A stretch of 55,397 bases of DNA from contig JBATUR010000056.1 of the NCBI GenBank assembly GCA_049671305.1, positions 1 to 55,397 on the forward strand, written 5' to 3'. The position numbers and the translations under genes were made by a program. Below the pieces are notes generated by a model. That model did not search any database, was not told where the DNA came from, and was given only the letters and a program-made list of their open reading frames with translations. The DNA comes from CADCTM01 sp049671305 (lineage in GTDB: Bacteria > Cyanobacteriota > Cyanobacteriia > Cyanobacteriales > Coleofasciculaceae). Numbering within the stretch: the stretch's first letter is position 1; the number at the start of each line of letters is the position of its first letter. Shown in pieces: positions 9,026 to 17,008 of the stretch.

Positions 9026-12000
9026 ATGTATGTCTATCGCACCTCTGGGTTCAATGAAAAGGCAGAGTTTTACGGGATACAATCTCGTATGGATGACCTA
9101 TGTGCCGAACTCTTGACTCAAAGAATTGATGAGGTGCAGGCACGTTTTGAGCGAGTTTATCCCTACTTAAAGCGTCGCATCCTCAACCGTAGACTAATTG
9201 CTCGTATCATTAAGGTTGACAACGAGCAGATTTTATGCTTTCTTGATATCTTTAAACGTGGCGATAATGACTACGAGCAGTTTCTGGAAGCACCCGTAGA
9301 CTATGGCAGAACTTATCTAGAACCAATACTAGATCATATACGCCTCAGAGAATGGCTAACCCTTGAAAAATTGAATCAAACACAAGTGCAACAACTCCCA
9401 GAATTACCATCAGAATTGCATCCCTGGCTAGAGCCTCCGGGATGGGAAATGGAAACGCTGACAGAGGACTGGGTAATTTACGAAAGTGAAGAATGGGTAG
9501 CGCGGTTTAGAGATAGTAAAATTCTCGATAATTGGGAAATTTATCATCAAATTATTTGCAAAATTCGCGATGAAAGTATTCAGAGTTCAGATATTTCTGG
9601 TTTAACAAATGTCAGAATCTGTGAATTTAATAATCATTATATACTCTACAGCCACTTAGAAACTATTGACCATCTAGTTGGCGCAGTTTTATTTCTTTTA
9701 GCACCTTTTGATAGTAAGCCATTGCATCGAGAAATTGTCGAAGTTGGTCAAAGAATTGCTTTATTTGATGATGCTTCTCAACAGGATACACAATTTTGGG
9801 TAGAGACGGCTGAAAACGCCCAATATTCTTCTACTCATCCTACACTTCCCGACCCGTTAGCTGTAAATATTGCACCATTTAATATTTTGGCAGAGCCATT
9901 AAGTTTAAATGAATTGACGCCTTTTGCACGACGTTCTTATCCAGCCTATTTGTTAGCAGATGAGCAAAGTTGGCTAGCAATTGAAAAAGCAAAAGAAGCA
10001 AATTTGGCACTTTCGGCGGAAGAAGAACAAATTCTTAAATCAGTTTCTACCTCAATACCTAATCACGGTTCGTTGCCTTTATTTATTAACGGACGCGCTG
10101 GCAGTGGAAAGTCTACAATGCTGCTTTATTTGTTTGCCGATTATTGCTACCGAAAGTATTACGATAAACAAGGGAGACGACGCAGCGAACCGCTTCCAGG
10201 TGATCCTTTATTTTTGACTTATAATGAGCGTTTGCTGGAGGTAGCAAAAGAAGGAGTAACTACACTTCTTTCATCTCATCACCGCTTTGTTGCCGAGAGA
10301 AGTCAGGGAGAGCCACTTGAGCGCGTTGATCACTTTTTTCAACCATTTCAAAAGTTTTTGTTTGACTTACTCCCACAGTCAGAAAGAAGGCATTTTGAGC
10401 AAGATAAATATATTTCATTTCATCGCTTTAAACAATTATATCAAGGTACAATTTCTTTAGAAGCAAAAGGGACGCCACTACATCTTCCTCAAGCAAAGCG
10501 TTATTCTCCTGAAACTTGCTGGCACGTTATTCGTAGCTTTATTAAAGGTTACGGTTTGCAGGAGAATATGACTCCAGAAGACTATCAAGAAGAAGTACCA
10601 CGCAAAGAGCATACGATTTCGCTAGAGAAGTTTCAAGGCATTTACGATACAATTTGGGAGCGTTGGTATAAGAGAATTACGAAAGAGCAAGGTTACTGGG
10701 ATGACCAAGATTTAATTGCCAAAGTTCTGGAATTAAAATGTTATCGTCCTAATTACACAGCAATTTTTTGTGATGAAGCTCAAGACTTTACAAGATTAGA
10801 GCTTCAAGTAATTATGCGACTGTCAATATTTTCGCAGTATCATTTAGGATATCAGCCGCTTCAAAGTTTACCATTTGCCTTTGCTGGTGATCCTTTCCAA
10901 ACCTTAAATCCTACAGGTTTTCATTGGTCTAGCGTTCAGGCTATATTTGATGCAGAAGTGATTACAGCTTTAGATCCGGCTGACCAATTAAAGTTAGCAA
11001 TTAATTTTCAGGTGCTAACTTTTAATTATCGCTCTACGCCGCCGATTGTGCAAGTTACTAACTTAATTCAACTGTGGCGTCATGTTTTGTTTGATATTCA
11101 AGAACTTCAGCCGCAAACAGCATGGCATCCGGGGAATTTTCCGCAACCCCAAAAGTTTATTTTAAATCAGAATATTGACACGGAAAGTCTGGCAGATTAC
11201 ATCAAGGATACGATTATTATTGTGCCTTGTGAAGAAGGTGAAGAAGCAGATTATGCCAAAGCTGATGAAGTGCTTTCTGCACTTTTTCCAGAGTCATCAA
11301 AAGCAGAAAATCTCAAGAATGTTTTAAGTGCAATTACCGCTAAAGGCTTAGAGTTTAAGAAAGTTGTTCTTTATAAATTTGGTGAAGAATGCAACCAAAG
11401 TGTTTGGAATTTGAAGGGAAAAAGTACCGACCAACGAGTTAAGATAGAATACTTTTTTAATAAGCTTTATGTTGCAGCAAGTCGCGCAACGGAGCATTTA
11501 TTTGTTGTGGACTCGGAAAAAGGCGATCGCCAATTGTGGCAATATGCTAGTGATGAAGCATTACTACAAATGATGCTTAAGTTTGCCAAAAGTCGGGAAC
11601 GTTGGGAGGACAGCGTTCAAACTATCAGTCCCGGCACTCCAAAAACAGTTCAACAACTGCGAGAAGATAACCCACAAGCCATTGCTCAAGAGTTTGAAAA
11701 GCAGGGATTAAATTCACGAAACCCGGACTTTTTACGACGCGCTAAACAATTTTATAACGACTTAGATGAACTGGCAAAAGCGAAACTCTGTGAAGCTTGG
11801 GCATTCAAATTTGAAGAGAATTTCTTAAGTGCCGGTAACCAATTTCTTGAGTTATCTAATAGCGAAGAAGCCTGGCAATGTTTTTGGCAAGGAATGTGCT
11901 GGTTAGAGTTAGTTAATTGGTACAATCATAACTCAACAAATCACATAGCAGAACGACCTATTGCCATTTTTATGGCTGCCGAACCTGATGATTTAGAGGC

Positions 12001-13504
12001 GGCAATTAATTTCACATCTTTCGTGAAAAGTCAATTGTCAAATTTTGATTCTACGGAAAAATCATCAACTAATGAACAACTGACTAACAGTAAGCAATGG
12101 AAAATAGCTTTAGAGGAATACATTAACCGCATTGAAGCACTCTTAAATATTCCTGACCTCAATTCCCAGACAGCACAACAATTCGGCGAGGTATTGGAAG
12201 TTCTAGTTATATCACATGGGGAACTAAATCAATTAGCCGCTAAGTGTTTTTATCGCGCCAAAAACTACGAGCAAGCGGTGCATAATTGGGAAGCTGCTAA
12301 TGTTACCCAAACACCAGAATATAACCTAGCAAAAGCCCAATTATTACCCATCCCTGATGCTTTGCAGTATTTAGCACAAGCTGGGGATTATGACAATATT
12401 ATTACTAAATGGGAACAAGCTGGGAAACCCCGTGAGCAAAATTGGATTCAATATATTGCACCAGTTTTAGAAGCAAAACAACAGTATCAACAAGCTTTTG
12501 TAGTTTATATTTGGTTGGATGAATTAACCAAGGTCAAACAATGCTTTGAAATAGCCAGTCAAGGCGCACCTTCAATTAAACTATTTGCCGTACTTTTACA
12601 ATATTTTTACCGTCATAAGTATTGGCAAGATGTCATAGAGGTACTGGAAACATTGCCTATTGTTGTTGGTTCCGAACGCCAAAAAGCTAGCTTAAAGTTT
12701 GATCTAATCTATGAAATTGCTTGTTCAGAACTAAAACCAGAAAACTTAAGTAAAGGATATCGCCAGCGTTACGAGCAATTTATCAAGCAACAAGTATTAG
12801 CAACTGATTGGAGTCAACATTTGTTAATGCAACAAGTTGGAACTGCTTTAGAAAAAATTGGTTCTTTGGTAGAAACTTTAGAATTTTATGAAGAATTTGT
12901 AGTTAATTCTGACCCAGAACTTAGCCAGTTTGCCAGAGAACGTTGGCTTGCCACAAAGCAAAAACAAGAAGAGTATTACAGAAACTTAGGTCAGAACGAA
13001 AAAGCCTCAAAAAGTCACTCGGAACTACAAAAAAAAGCCAGTAATTGGTCAATTTCTCAACAAACTATATCTCTTGAACCACCATTAGTATCCAAAGAAC
13101 GTCCCAACACAGAACGTCTTGATCCTCGTGCAACTTTGACGGATTTTTCAAGACCGACAAGCATTACGAAAATTGCTATCAAAGGATTACCTAATGCTAC
13201 AAAAATAGAACAATTAGCCGGCGGAGTTGTGCGATTTGAAGTCCGTCATCTTGTGATTAAGATTCTCAAAAAAAGCAAGCAAATTATGATTACAGATGCT
13301 CTGAATAATCGAGAAGTGCGAGTTGATGGAGTCCAAAGCAAAGTTAATATTGGAGAAGCAACAATCACAGCAGTGGGGAGTAATCGATTAACTTTTACAC
13401 TCTCCACAAGTGGCTATAGTGGAGTTTTAATAACTGAAGGCGGAAAATTTCAATTAGAGTTAGTAGTCCAAGGTTTAGGAGAAAAAATTACTATCGATTT
13501 GTAA
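9026..13504 (+). CDS. Giant SF1 (UvrD/Rep-like) helicase with helical-repeat C-terminal half
   Basis: A 1492-residue protein. Helicase motifs: Walker A GRAGSGKST at 356-364, Walker B CDEAQDF at 582-588, motif III FAGDPFQTLNPTGF, motif IV FNYRSTPPI, motif V TAKGLEFKKVVLY, and motif VI KLYVAASRATEHLFVV from about 813. Residues 1-90, with an early basic stretch YLKRRILNRRLIARII and then FLDIFKRGDNDYEQFL, look like a RelE/HigB-type fold, which is an inference. Residues about 880-1340 are helical repeats (QCFWQGMCWLELVNWY, AAKCFYRAKNYEQAVHNWEAA) of TPR type. About 1380-1492 is a separate beta-rich domain. The architecture recalls TRANK1-like helicases. Role unknown; DNA repair, RNA surveillance and phage defence are all possible. 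It stands alone as a transcription unit. Confidence 0.88.
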   Translation: MYVYRTSGFNEKAEFYGIQSRMDDLCAELLTQRIDEVQARFERVYPYLKRRILNRRLIARIIKVDNEQILCFLDIFKRGDNDYEQFLEAPVDYGRTYLEPILDHIRLREWLTLEKLNQTQVQQLPELPSELHPWLEPPGWEMETLTEDWVIYESEEWVARFRDSKILDNWEIYHQIICKIRDESIQSSDISGLTNVRICEFNNHYILYSHLETIDHLVGAVLFLLAPFDSKPLHREIVEVGQRIALFDDASQQDTQFWVETAENAQYSSTHPTLPDPLAVNIAPFNILAEPLSLNELTPFARRSYPAYLLADEQSWLAIEKAKEANLALSAEEEQILKSVSTSIPNHGSLPLFINGRAGSGKSTMLLYLFADYCYRKYYDKQGRRRSEPLPGDPLFLTYNERLLEVAKEGVTTLLSSHHRFVAERSQGEPLERVDHFFQPFQKFLFDLLPQSERRHFEQDKYISFHRFKQLYQGTISLEAKGTPLHLPQAKRYSPETCWHVIRSFIKGYGLQENMTPEDYQEEVPRKEHTISLEKFQGIYDTIWERWYKRITKEQGYWDDQDLIAKVLELKCYRPNYTAIFCDEAQDFTRLELQVIMRLSIFSQYHLGYQPLQSLPFAFAGDPFQTLNPTGFHWSSVQAIFDAEVITALDPADQLKLAINFQVLTFNYRSTPPIVQVTNLIQLWRHVLFDIQELQPQTAWHPGNFPQPQKFILNQNIDTESLADYIKDTIIIVPCEEGEEADYAKADEVLSALFPESSKAENLKNVLSAITAKGLEFKKVVLYKFGEECNQSVWNLKGKSTDQRVKIEYFFNKLYVAASRATEHLFVVDSEKGDRQLWQYASDEALLQMMLKFAKSRERWEDSVQTISPGTPKTVQQLREDNPQAIAQEFEKQGLNSRNPDFLRRAKQFYNDLDELAKAKLCEAWAFKFEENFLSAGNQFLELSNSEEAWQCFWQGMCWLELVNWYNHNSTNHIAERPIAIFMAAEPDDLEAAINFTSFVKSQLSNFDSTEKSSTNEQLTNSKQWKIALEEYINRIEALLNIPDLNSQTAQQFGEVLEVLVISHGELNQLAAKCFYRAKNYEQAVHNWEAANVTQTPEYNLAKAQLLPIPDALQYLAQAGDYDNIITKWEQAGKPREQNWIQYIAPVLEAKQQYQQAFVVYIWLDELTKVKQCFEIASQGAPSIKLFAVLLQYFYRHKYWQDVIEVLETLPIVVGSERQKASLKFDLIYEIACSELKPENLSKGYRQRYEQFIKQQVLATDWSQHLLMQQVGTALEKIGSLVETLEFYEEFVVNSDPELSQFARERWLATKQKQEEYYRNLGQNEKASKSHSELQKKASNWSISQQTISLEPPLVSKERPNTERLDPRATLTDFSRPTSITKIAIKGLPNATKIEQLAGGVVRFEVRHLVIKILKKSKQIMITDALNNREVRVDGVQSKVNIGEATITAVGSNRLTFTLSTSGYSGVLITEGGKFQLELVVQGLGEKITIDL

Positions 13505-13511
13505 TAATTTT

Positions 13512-13581
13512 TAGTTTTTTAGGGAATTTTTGGCAAGCAACTCTCATCCTGTGTAAAAATACTCATAAGCCTAAAAAACTA
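13512..13581. repeat. 12-bp inverted repeat upstream of HD gene
   Basis: TAGTTTTTTAGG (13512-13523) and CCTAAAAAACTA (13570-13581) are exact inverted copies separated by 46 nt, in the gap between the helicase stop and the HD-protein start. It may be a weak stop signal for the helicase gene or a protein-binding pair. A similar core occurs at 43090/43173. Confidence 0.5.
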
Positions 13582-13647
13582 GGTTAAATTTACATAAGGT
13601 GCAACTCAACTTTCTGCAAAACTATAAGTAGCAACCAAGGGGAATCA

Positions 13648-14514
13648 ATGTTTAATCCTACCAAACTTCTAATTGATAATTTTGTCCCCGAACTAACAGC
13701 CGGATATTATTCAGCTTATGGCGGTCTCCAGTCCAATTATGCTGAAATTATTAGTTGGGTTGGCAATATGGCTTTGGAGAATATTGCTAATAGTAATGCT
13801 CTCTATCATAACGTTGAGCATACAGTTTTTGTAACATTAGTTGGACAAGAAATTCTGCGGGGTAAACATATTCGTGAAGGTGGGGTTTCTTGTGATGATT
13901 GGTTGCACTTCATCATCTCTTTGTTGTGTCACGATATTGGCTATGTTAAAGGAGTTTGTCGCCACGATCGCATTGCTTTTAGACTTTATGCTACAGGATT
14001 AGATGCCAAAACTGTGACACTAGCTTTGGGTTCAACAGATGCTAGCTTGACACCATATCATGTTGACCGAGGCAAATTATTTGTTGAAGAAAGATTCGGC
14101 GGTCATAAATTAATTGATGCCGATATTATTATGAAAAATATTGAATTAACCCGCTTTCCAGTACCTTTAGATAGCGACCATCGAGATACTATTAATTATC
14201 CTGGTTTAGTAAGGGCAGCAGATTTAATTGGACAACTTAGTGACCCCCGCTATCTAGAAAAAACTGCAGCCTTATTTTATGAGTTTGAAGAGACAGGCGT
14301 TAACAAACAACTAGGTTATCGTCACCCAGAAGATTTACGATTAAATTATCCTAAATTTTATTGGAGTAGTGTTTATCCTTATATCTCTGATGCCTCAGAA
14401 TATTTGAAGTTAACTCAAGAAGGAAAACAAATTCTTGCTAATTTATATGCTCATGTTTTTGAGGTTGAACATGAGCCAACTTTGACGGCTTTGCCATCGT
14501 TATCACGAATGTAA
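13648..14514 (+). CDS. HD-domain metalloprotein (Npun_R2479 family)
   Basis: A 288-residue protein with phosphodiesterase-like metal ligands: YHNVEHT (H54, H58) and CHDIGY (H95, D96), plus a later LVRAADLIGQLSDPRY that fits the distal Asp of the HD fold. These resemble the catalytic centre of cyclic-nucleotide phosphodiesterases, though the substrate of this cyanobacterial family is not known. No signal peptide or membrane segment is visible, so it should be cytosolic. AGGGGAATCA precedes the ATG, a good ribosome site. It is transcribed alone. Confidence 0.85.
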   Translation: MFNPTKLLIDNFVPELTAGYYSAYGGLQSNYAEIISWVGNMALENIANSNALYHNVEHTVFVTLVGQEILRGKHIREGGVSCDDWLHFIISLLCHDIGYVKGVCRHDRIAFRLYATGLDAKTVTLALGSTDASLTPYHVDRGKLFVEERFGGHKLIDADIIMKNIELTRFPVPLDSDHRDTINYPGLVRAADLIGQLSDPRYLEKTAALFYEFEETGVNKQLGYRHPEDLRLNYPKFYWSSVYPYISDASEYLKLTQEGKQILANLYAHVFEVEHEPTLTALPSLSRM

Positions 14515-14521
14515 TTGGATG

Positions 14522-14647
14522 TTATGGCATGAAGCTAGTGCTTTCCAGTGATCGTGATGCGAACAAAAGATAAGCTTGGATGTCTGCTTCGACTAAGCCT
14601 TCGTATTCTTCGAGTATTTCTGCCACTGTTGTGCCGTGTGCGAGAAC
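14522..14647 (-). pseudogene. Remnant of a DUF433 (VapB45-like) antitoxin
   Basis: Reading the minus strand from 14647 gives 41 codons ending at TAA (14522-14524): VLAHGTTVAEILEEYEGLV, then EADIQAYLLFASRSLES. This matches the second half of DUF433 proteins (a GTR-like turn, the helix ILEEYPGL and a C-terminal DI..AL.YAS helix). An in-frame TAA at 14648-14650 stops the upstream extension, so the N-terminal half is lost and the fragment has no start codon. DUF433 proteins are usually antitoxins paired with PIN-like toxins. It lies beside a ParDE pair, consistent with a worn toxin-antitoxin locus. Confidence 0.6.
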
Positions 14648-14649
14648 TT

Positions 14650-14894
14650 ACACGACGCAGATAGAAGGTGAAGGGGAGTGGGAAGGCGATAGCGTACAGC
14701 CCTTTGGGCATGAAAACAGCGTTAGCGAAGCGGGGCGCTTTTGGCGCACAGCGGAACGTAGTTCAGCGCTGACTTCGGCGTGAGCTCAGTCCTTCGACAG
14801 GCTCAGGAACACGAATGCTGCTTTTCAGATCGCATGAGTGGAAGGGTTCGCCAGAGTTAGATTTACAATGATGAATAGCTTGATAGAGGTTTTT
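14650..14894. repeat. Mosaic of dispersed cyanobacterial repeat fragments
   Basis: This GC-richer stretch contains pieces of the kind scattered widely in cyanobacterial genomes: GGGAAGGCGATAGCG, CAGCCCTTTGGGCATG, GCGTTAGCGAAGCGGGGCGC, and CCTTCGACAGGCTCAGGAAC (about 14793-14812). It probably reflects repeat insertion into the broken antitoxin locus. No credible gene is seen; open frames across it encode low-complexity sequence. Confidence 0.45.
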
Positions 14895-15161
14895 ATGAGC
14901 ATCAGCCTTACACCTAACCAAGAGCGCTTGATTCAAACCAAGCTGCAAGCAGGGAAATACCGCTCCGCAGAAGAAGTTCTGGAAGTTGCCCTACGCTTGC
15001 TTGATGAGTATGATCGCGCTGAAACTGAATGGGTGGAGGATGTTCGAGAAAAAATTGACGCGGCAATCGCGGTATCAGACCATACGCCGCCCATTGACGG
15101 TGAAACTTTCGTAAACAAAATCATAGAGCGGTTTCAACAAGTTCGTCAGGCACAAGAATGA
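14895..15161 (+). CDS. parD: ParD-family antitoxin
   Basis: An 88-residue protein starting MSISLTPNQERLIQTKLQAG, the ribbon-helix-helix N-terminus of ParD/CopG-like antitoxins, followed by YRSAEEVLEVALRLLDEYD and a charged C-terminal tail that would wrap the toxin. The ATG at 14895 is chosen because AGAGG lies just upstream; in-frame ATGs at 14868 and 14871 and earlier would add residues that do not fit the family. It binds and neutralises the adjacent ParE and probably represses its own promoter. Stop and toxin start overlap as ATGA. Confidence 0.88.
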   Translation: MSISLTPNQERLIQTKLQAGKYRSAEEVLEVALRLLDEYDRAETEWVEDVREKIDAAIAVSDHTPPIDGETFVNKIIERFQQVRQAQE

Positions 15162-15457
15162 ATCGCTATGTTATTAATATTCTCGCGTCGCGAGATCTCA
15201 ATGAAATTGCCGACTACTTTGCCGAAACTAACATTGAAGCGGGTGAGCGGTTTTTCAAGGAATTCAATCGTAAGTGTCAACAATTAGTTTCTTTCCCAAA
15301 TAGTGGGAAAAACTATGCAAAAGTCAGCGCTGACTTGCGAGGATTGCCTCTTGAAGGCTTTATCATTTTTTACAGAGTTTTGGAGGACGGCGTTGAAATT
15401 TTGCGTGTTGTGAGTGGTCGTCGCAACTTCCCATCTCTTTTTGAAGAGTCTGATTGA
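15158..15457 (+). CDS. parE: ParE/RelE-superfamily toxin
   Basis: A 99-residue protein with the ParE layout: an N-terminal strand YVINILASRDLNEIADYFAE, two helices, SFPNSGKNY, LRGLPLEGFIIFYRVLEDGVEILRVVSGRRNF. The closing strand pair and the basic RVVSGRRN match the family. ParE toxins poison DNA gyrase; RelE relatives cut mRNA, and which applies here cannot be told. Full length, no frameshift, translationally coupled to parD by a 4-nt overlap. Confidence 0.88.
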   Translation: MNRYVINILASRDLNEIADYFAETNIEAGERFFKEFNRKCQQLVSFPNSGKNYAKVSADLRGLPLEGFIIFYRVLEDGVEILRVVSGRRNFPSLFEESD

Positions 15458-15492
15458 AACCCTCTTCTCACCAGTTGTAAAGGTAAGCTGAC

Positions 15493-15519
15493 GATAAACC
15501 TTATTGAAGACGCGATCGC
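15493..15519 (+). repeat. 27-bp direct repeat, left copy
   Basis: GATAAACCTTATTGAAGACG followed by CGATCGC; 24 of 27 positions are identical to 16338-16364. The two copies bracket the HEPN-like gene. Both end in a HIP1 octamer. Confidence 0.75.
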
Positions 15520-15597
15520 ATTCCGCATACTAACAAAAGCGATCGCCCTTAGATTGACTTTAATTCCTAGCTTTCAAGACATTAATTCCAAAAAACT

Positions 15598-16281
15598 ATG
15601 GCTAATCAGCTAACTTTTAAAAGCAGTACAGATACTTGGTATCCAGCTTCAATATCTTCTTTAGAAGCACATCTAAGTGTATTAATTAAGCCAAGTAATT
15701 ATTTTCAAGACAACCAAACAAGACCACTCAATAAAAACATTGCGTATAATTTACAGTATGTCGAATTTCTCGATCAGCTACTCAAAGACATTAAATTAAG
15801 CTCTGTTCTAGAAGCACAAAGCATTAAGTCTTTTGTCGTTCATGGTGCATCAATCATAGAGGCTTTATTTTACTACATTGTTATTAGTACTGGTAATGGA
15901 GCGCAGACAGAGTGGAAGTCTTATAGAAAGTTTAAGAGTAATCAGTATGAAGTGAAGGGAGATAATTTCATTAATGAAACTGAGCTATTTATTAAGGTAT
16001 CACCTCCAATAAGGGTGGAGATGAAATTCGATCAGATGTGCAAGAAGGTCGAAAAGAAAAAACTAATCGGTGCTGTAGGAGATTTGTACACAGAAATAAG
16101 CAAGATTAGAAAGTTAAGAAATAGAATTCATATTCAAGGTATTAAGCATTCGACAGATACCGATTGGTGGACTTTTAATAAGGACGAATTTCAATTAATG
16201 AGAAGGGTATTGTATGGAATTTTGGTATCTCCACTATTTTCAAGCAGTTCTCATAGTACCCTATTTGATTACTTGAAATAG
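15598..16281 (+). CDS. HEPN-like protein, function unknown
   Basis: A 227-residue, mostly helical protein I do not recognise as a named family. Helix SFVVHGASIIEALFYYIVIS (about 79-97) and the later IRKLRNRIH (170-178) give R171-x6-H178, matching the Rx4-6H catalytic pattern of HEPN ribonucleases. The spacing, with a helix ending in a membrane-like EALFYYIV, recalls RiboL-PSP-HEPN or MAE_28990-type proteins. It is AT-rich relative to its neighbours and flanked by a near-identical 27-bp repeat, both signs of acquisition. A nuclease role is inferred only from the motif and from its place beside a toxin-antitoxin pair. Confidence 0.7.
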   Translation: MANQLTFKSSTDTWYPASISSLEAHLSVLIKPSNYFQDNQTRPLNKNIAYNLQYVEFLDQLLKDIKLSSVLEAQSIKSFVVHGASIIEALFYYIVISTGNGAQTEWKSYRKFKSNQYEVKGDNFINETELFIKVSPPIRVEMKFDQMCKKVEKKKLIGAVGDLYTEISKIRKLRNRIHIQGIKHSTDTDWWTFNKDEFQLMRRVLYGILVSPLFSSSSHSTLFDYLK

Positions 16282-16337
16282 CCTTGACAGATAACCTATA
16301 GGCGATCGCGGTAGTTTAACTTAAGAAAGTAGTTGAT

Positions 16338-16364
16338 AATAAACATTCTTGAAGACGCGATCGC
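16338..16364 (+). repeat. 27-bp direct repeat, right copy
   Basis: Right-hand partner of 15493-15519 (three substitutions), again ending in GACGCGATCGC. It lies just beyond the stop of the HEPN-like gene and before the convergent gene at 16383. Confidence 0.75.
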
Positions 16365-16382
16365 CGGAATAGGAGAGAGTTT

Positions 16383-16757
16383 TTAATTATTCAAAAGCTG
16401 TTTTTTAATTGATGCTGGAAAACATTCCCAACCTTCAATTTCTCTAAGCTTATTTTCCTCTATAGGAGCAGCTAATTTGTCTCTTGTAGAGTCAGTTTTT
16501 TGCTTAGAATTTTCAACTTCTTTGGTGACTATTTGTAAGTCTATAACTGTAAATTTAAAAGCCGATTTATCATTTACAATGTTGTAATGACTATCCACTA
16601 TATATCCCGATACCAAATCAGTTGGTACGCTACGAGCTATCTCGCAAATTTCCTCTGGTGAAGTTGCATACTTAACCTTTTTTCCCCATGATTCTGTGTC
16701 GTCATAGGACAAGAGTATAAGAAAGTTTTTGACGGCTTGTTGACCTTGTTCTGTCAT
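16383..16757 (-). CDS. Small protein with Nif11-like N-terminus, unknown function
   Basis: A 124-residue protein. QQAVKNFLILLSYDDTESWG and then KVKYATSPEEICEIARSVP resemble the Nif11/nitrile-hydratase-leader helical domain (AV..FL..L, then SPEEI..IA). No Gly-Gly processing site or cysteine-rich core follows, so it is not an obvious peptide precursor. The C-terminal half is charged (KEVENSKQKTDSTRDKLAAP) and ends with an amphipathic IKKQLLNN. It is convergent with the HEPN-like gene. The domain call is tentative. Confidence 0.6.
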   Translation of the reverse strand: MTEQGQQAVKNFLILLSYDDTESWGKKVKYATSPEEICEIARSVPTDLVSGYIVDSHYNIVNDKSAFKFTVIDLQIVTKEVENSKQKTDSTRDKLAAPIEENKLREIEGWECFPASIKKQLLNN

Positions 16758-17008
16758 TCTAATTCCCTATTTAACGAATCTTTTATATTAGTTTTAACAT
16801 ATACTTAATCCCATCATCCACCTAATTTTAGGTAGGATAGGGTTTCGCCTCTTGTAGCCTATCTCAGCTCACCTTGGCTACCTTTTAAGGAAAGATGAAC
16901 AGGTTCGGATATCTGCCCTCCATTTGTCTAGTTTCCCGTCGTCAATTTCTGTAGCGAACTCTTACTTTGAACTCATAGGACATGGCTTTTGCTTCATGTT
17001 CGATAGGA
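16758..17008. other. Noncoding stretch with nested inverted repeats upstream of tRNA halves
   Basis: No gene is seen. GGTAG and GATAGG (from about 16831) can pair with CTACC and CCTATC further on, giving a two-step stem with a 14-nt bulge and a loop that includes CCTCTTG. That loop is complementary to CAAGAGG at 17105-17111, downstream of the tRNA halves. No match to the conserved group I intron P/Q/R/S strings was found by eye. Confidence 0.35.

Noticed and set aside
14580..14783. 67-codon plus-strand frame
   Set aside because: Lies over the DUF433 remnant and repeat fragments; low-complexity translation.
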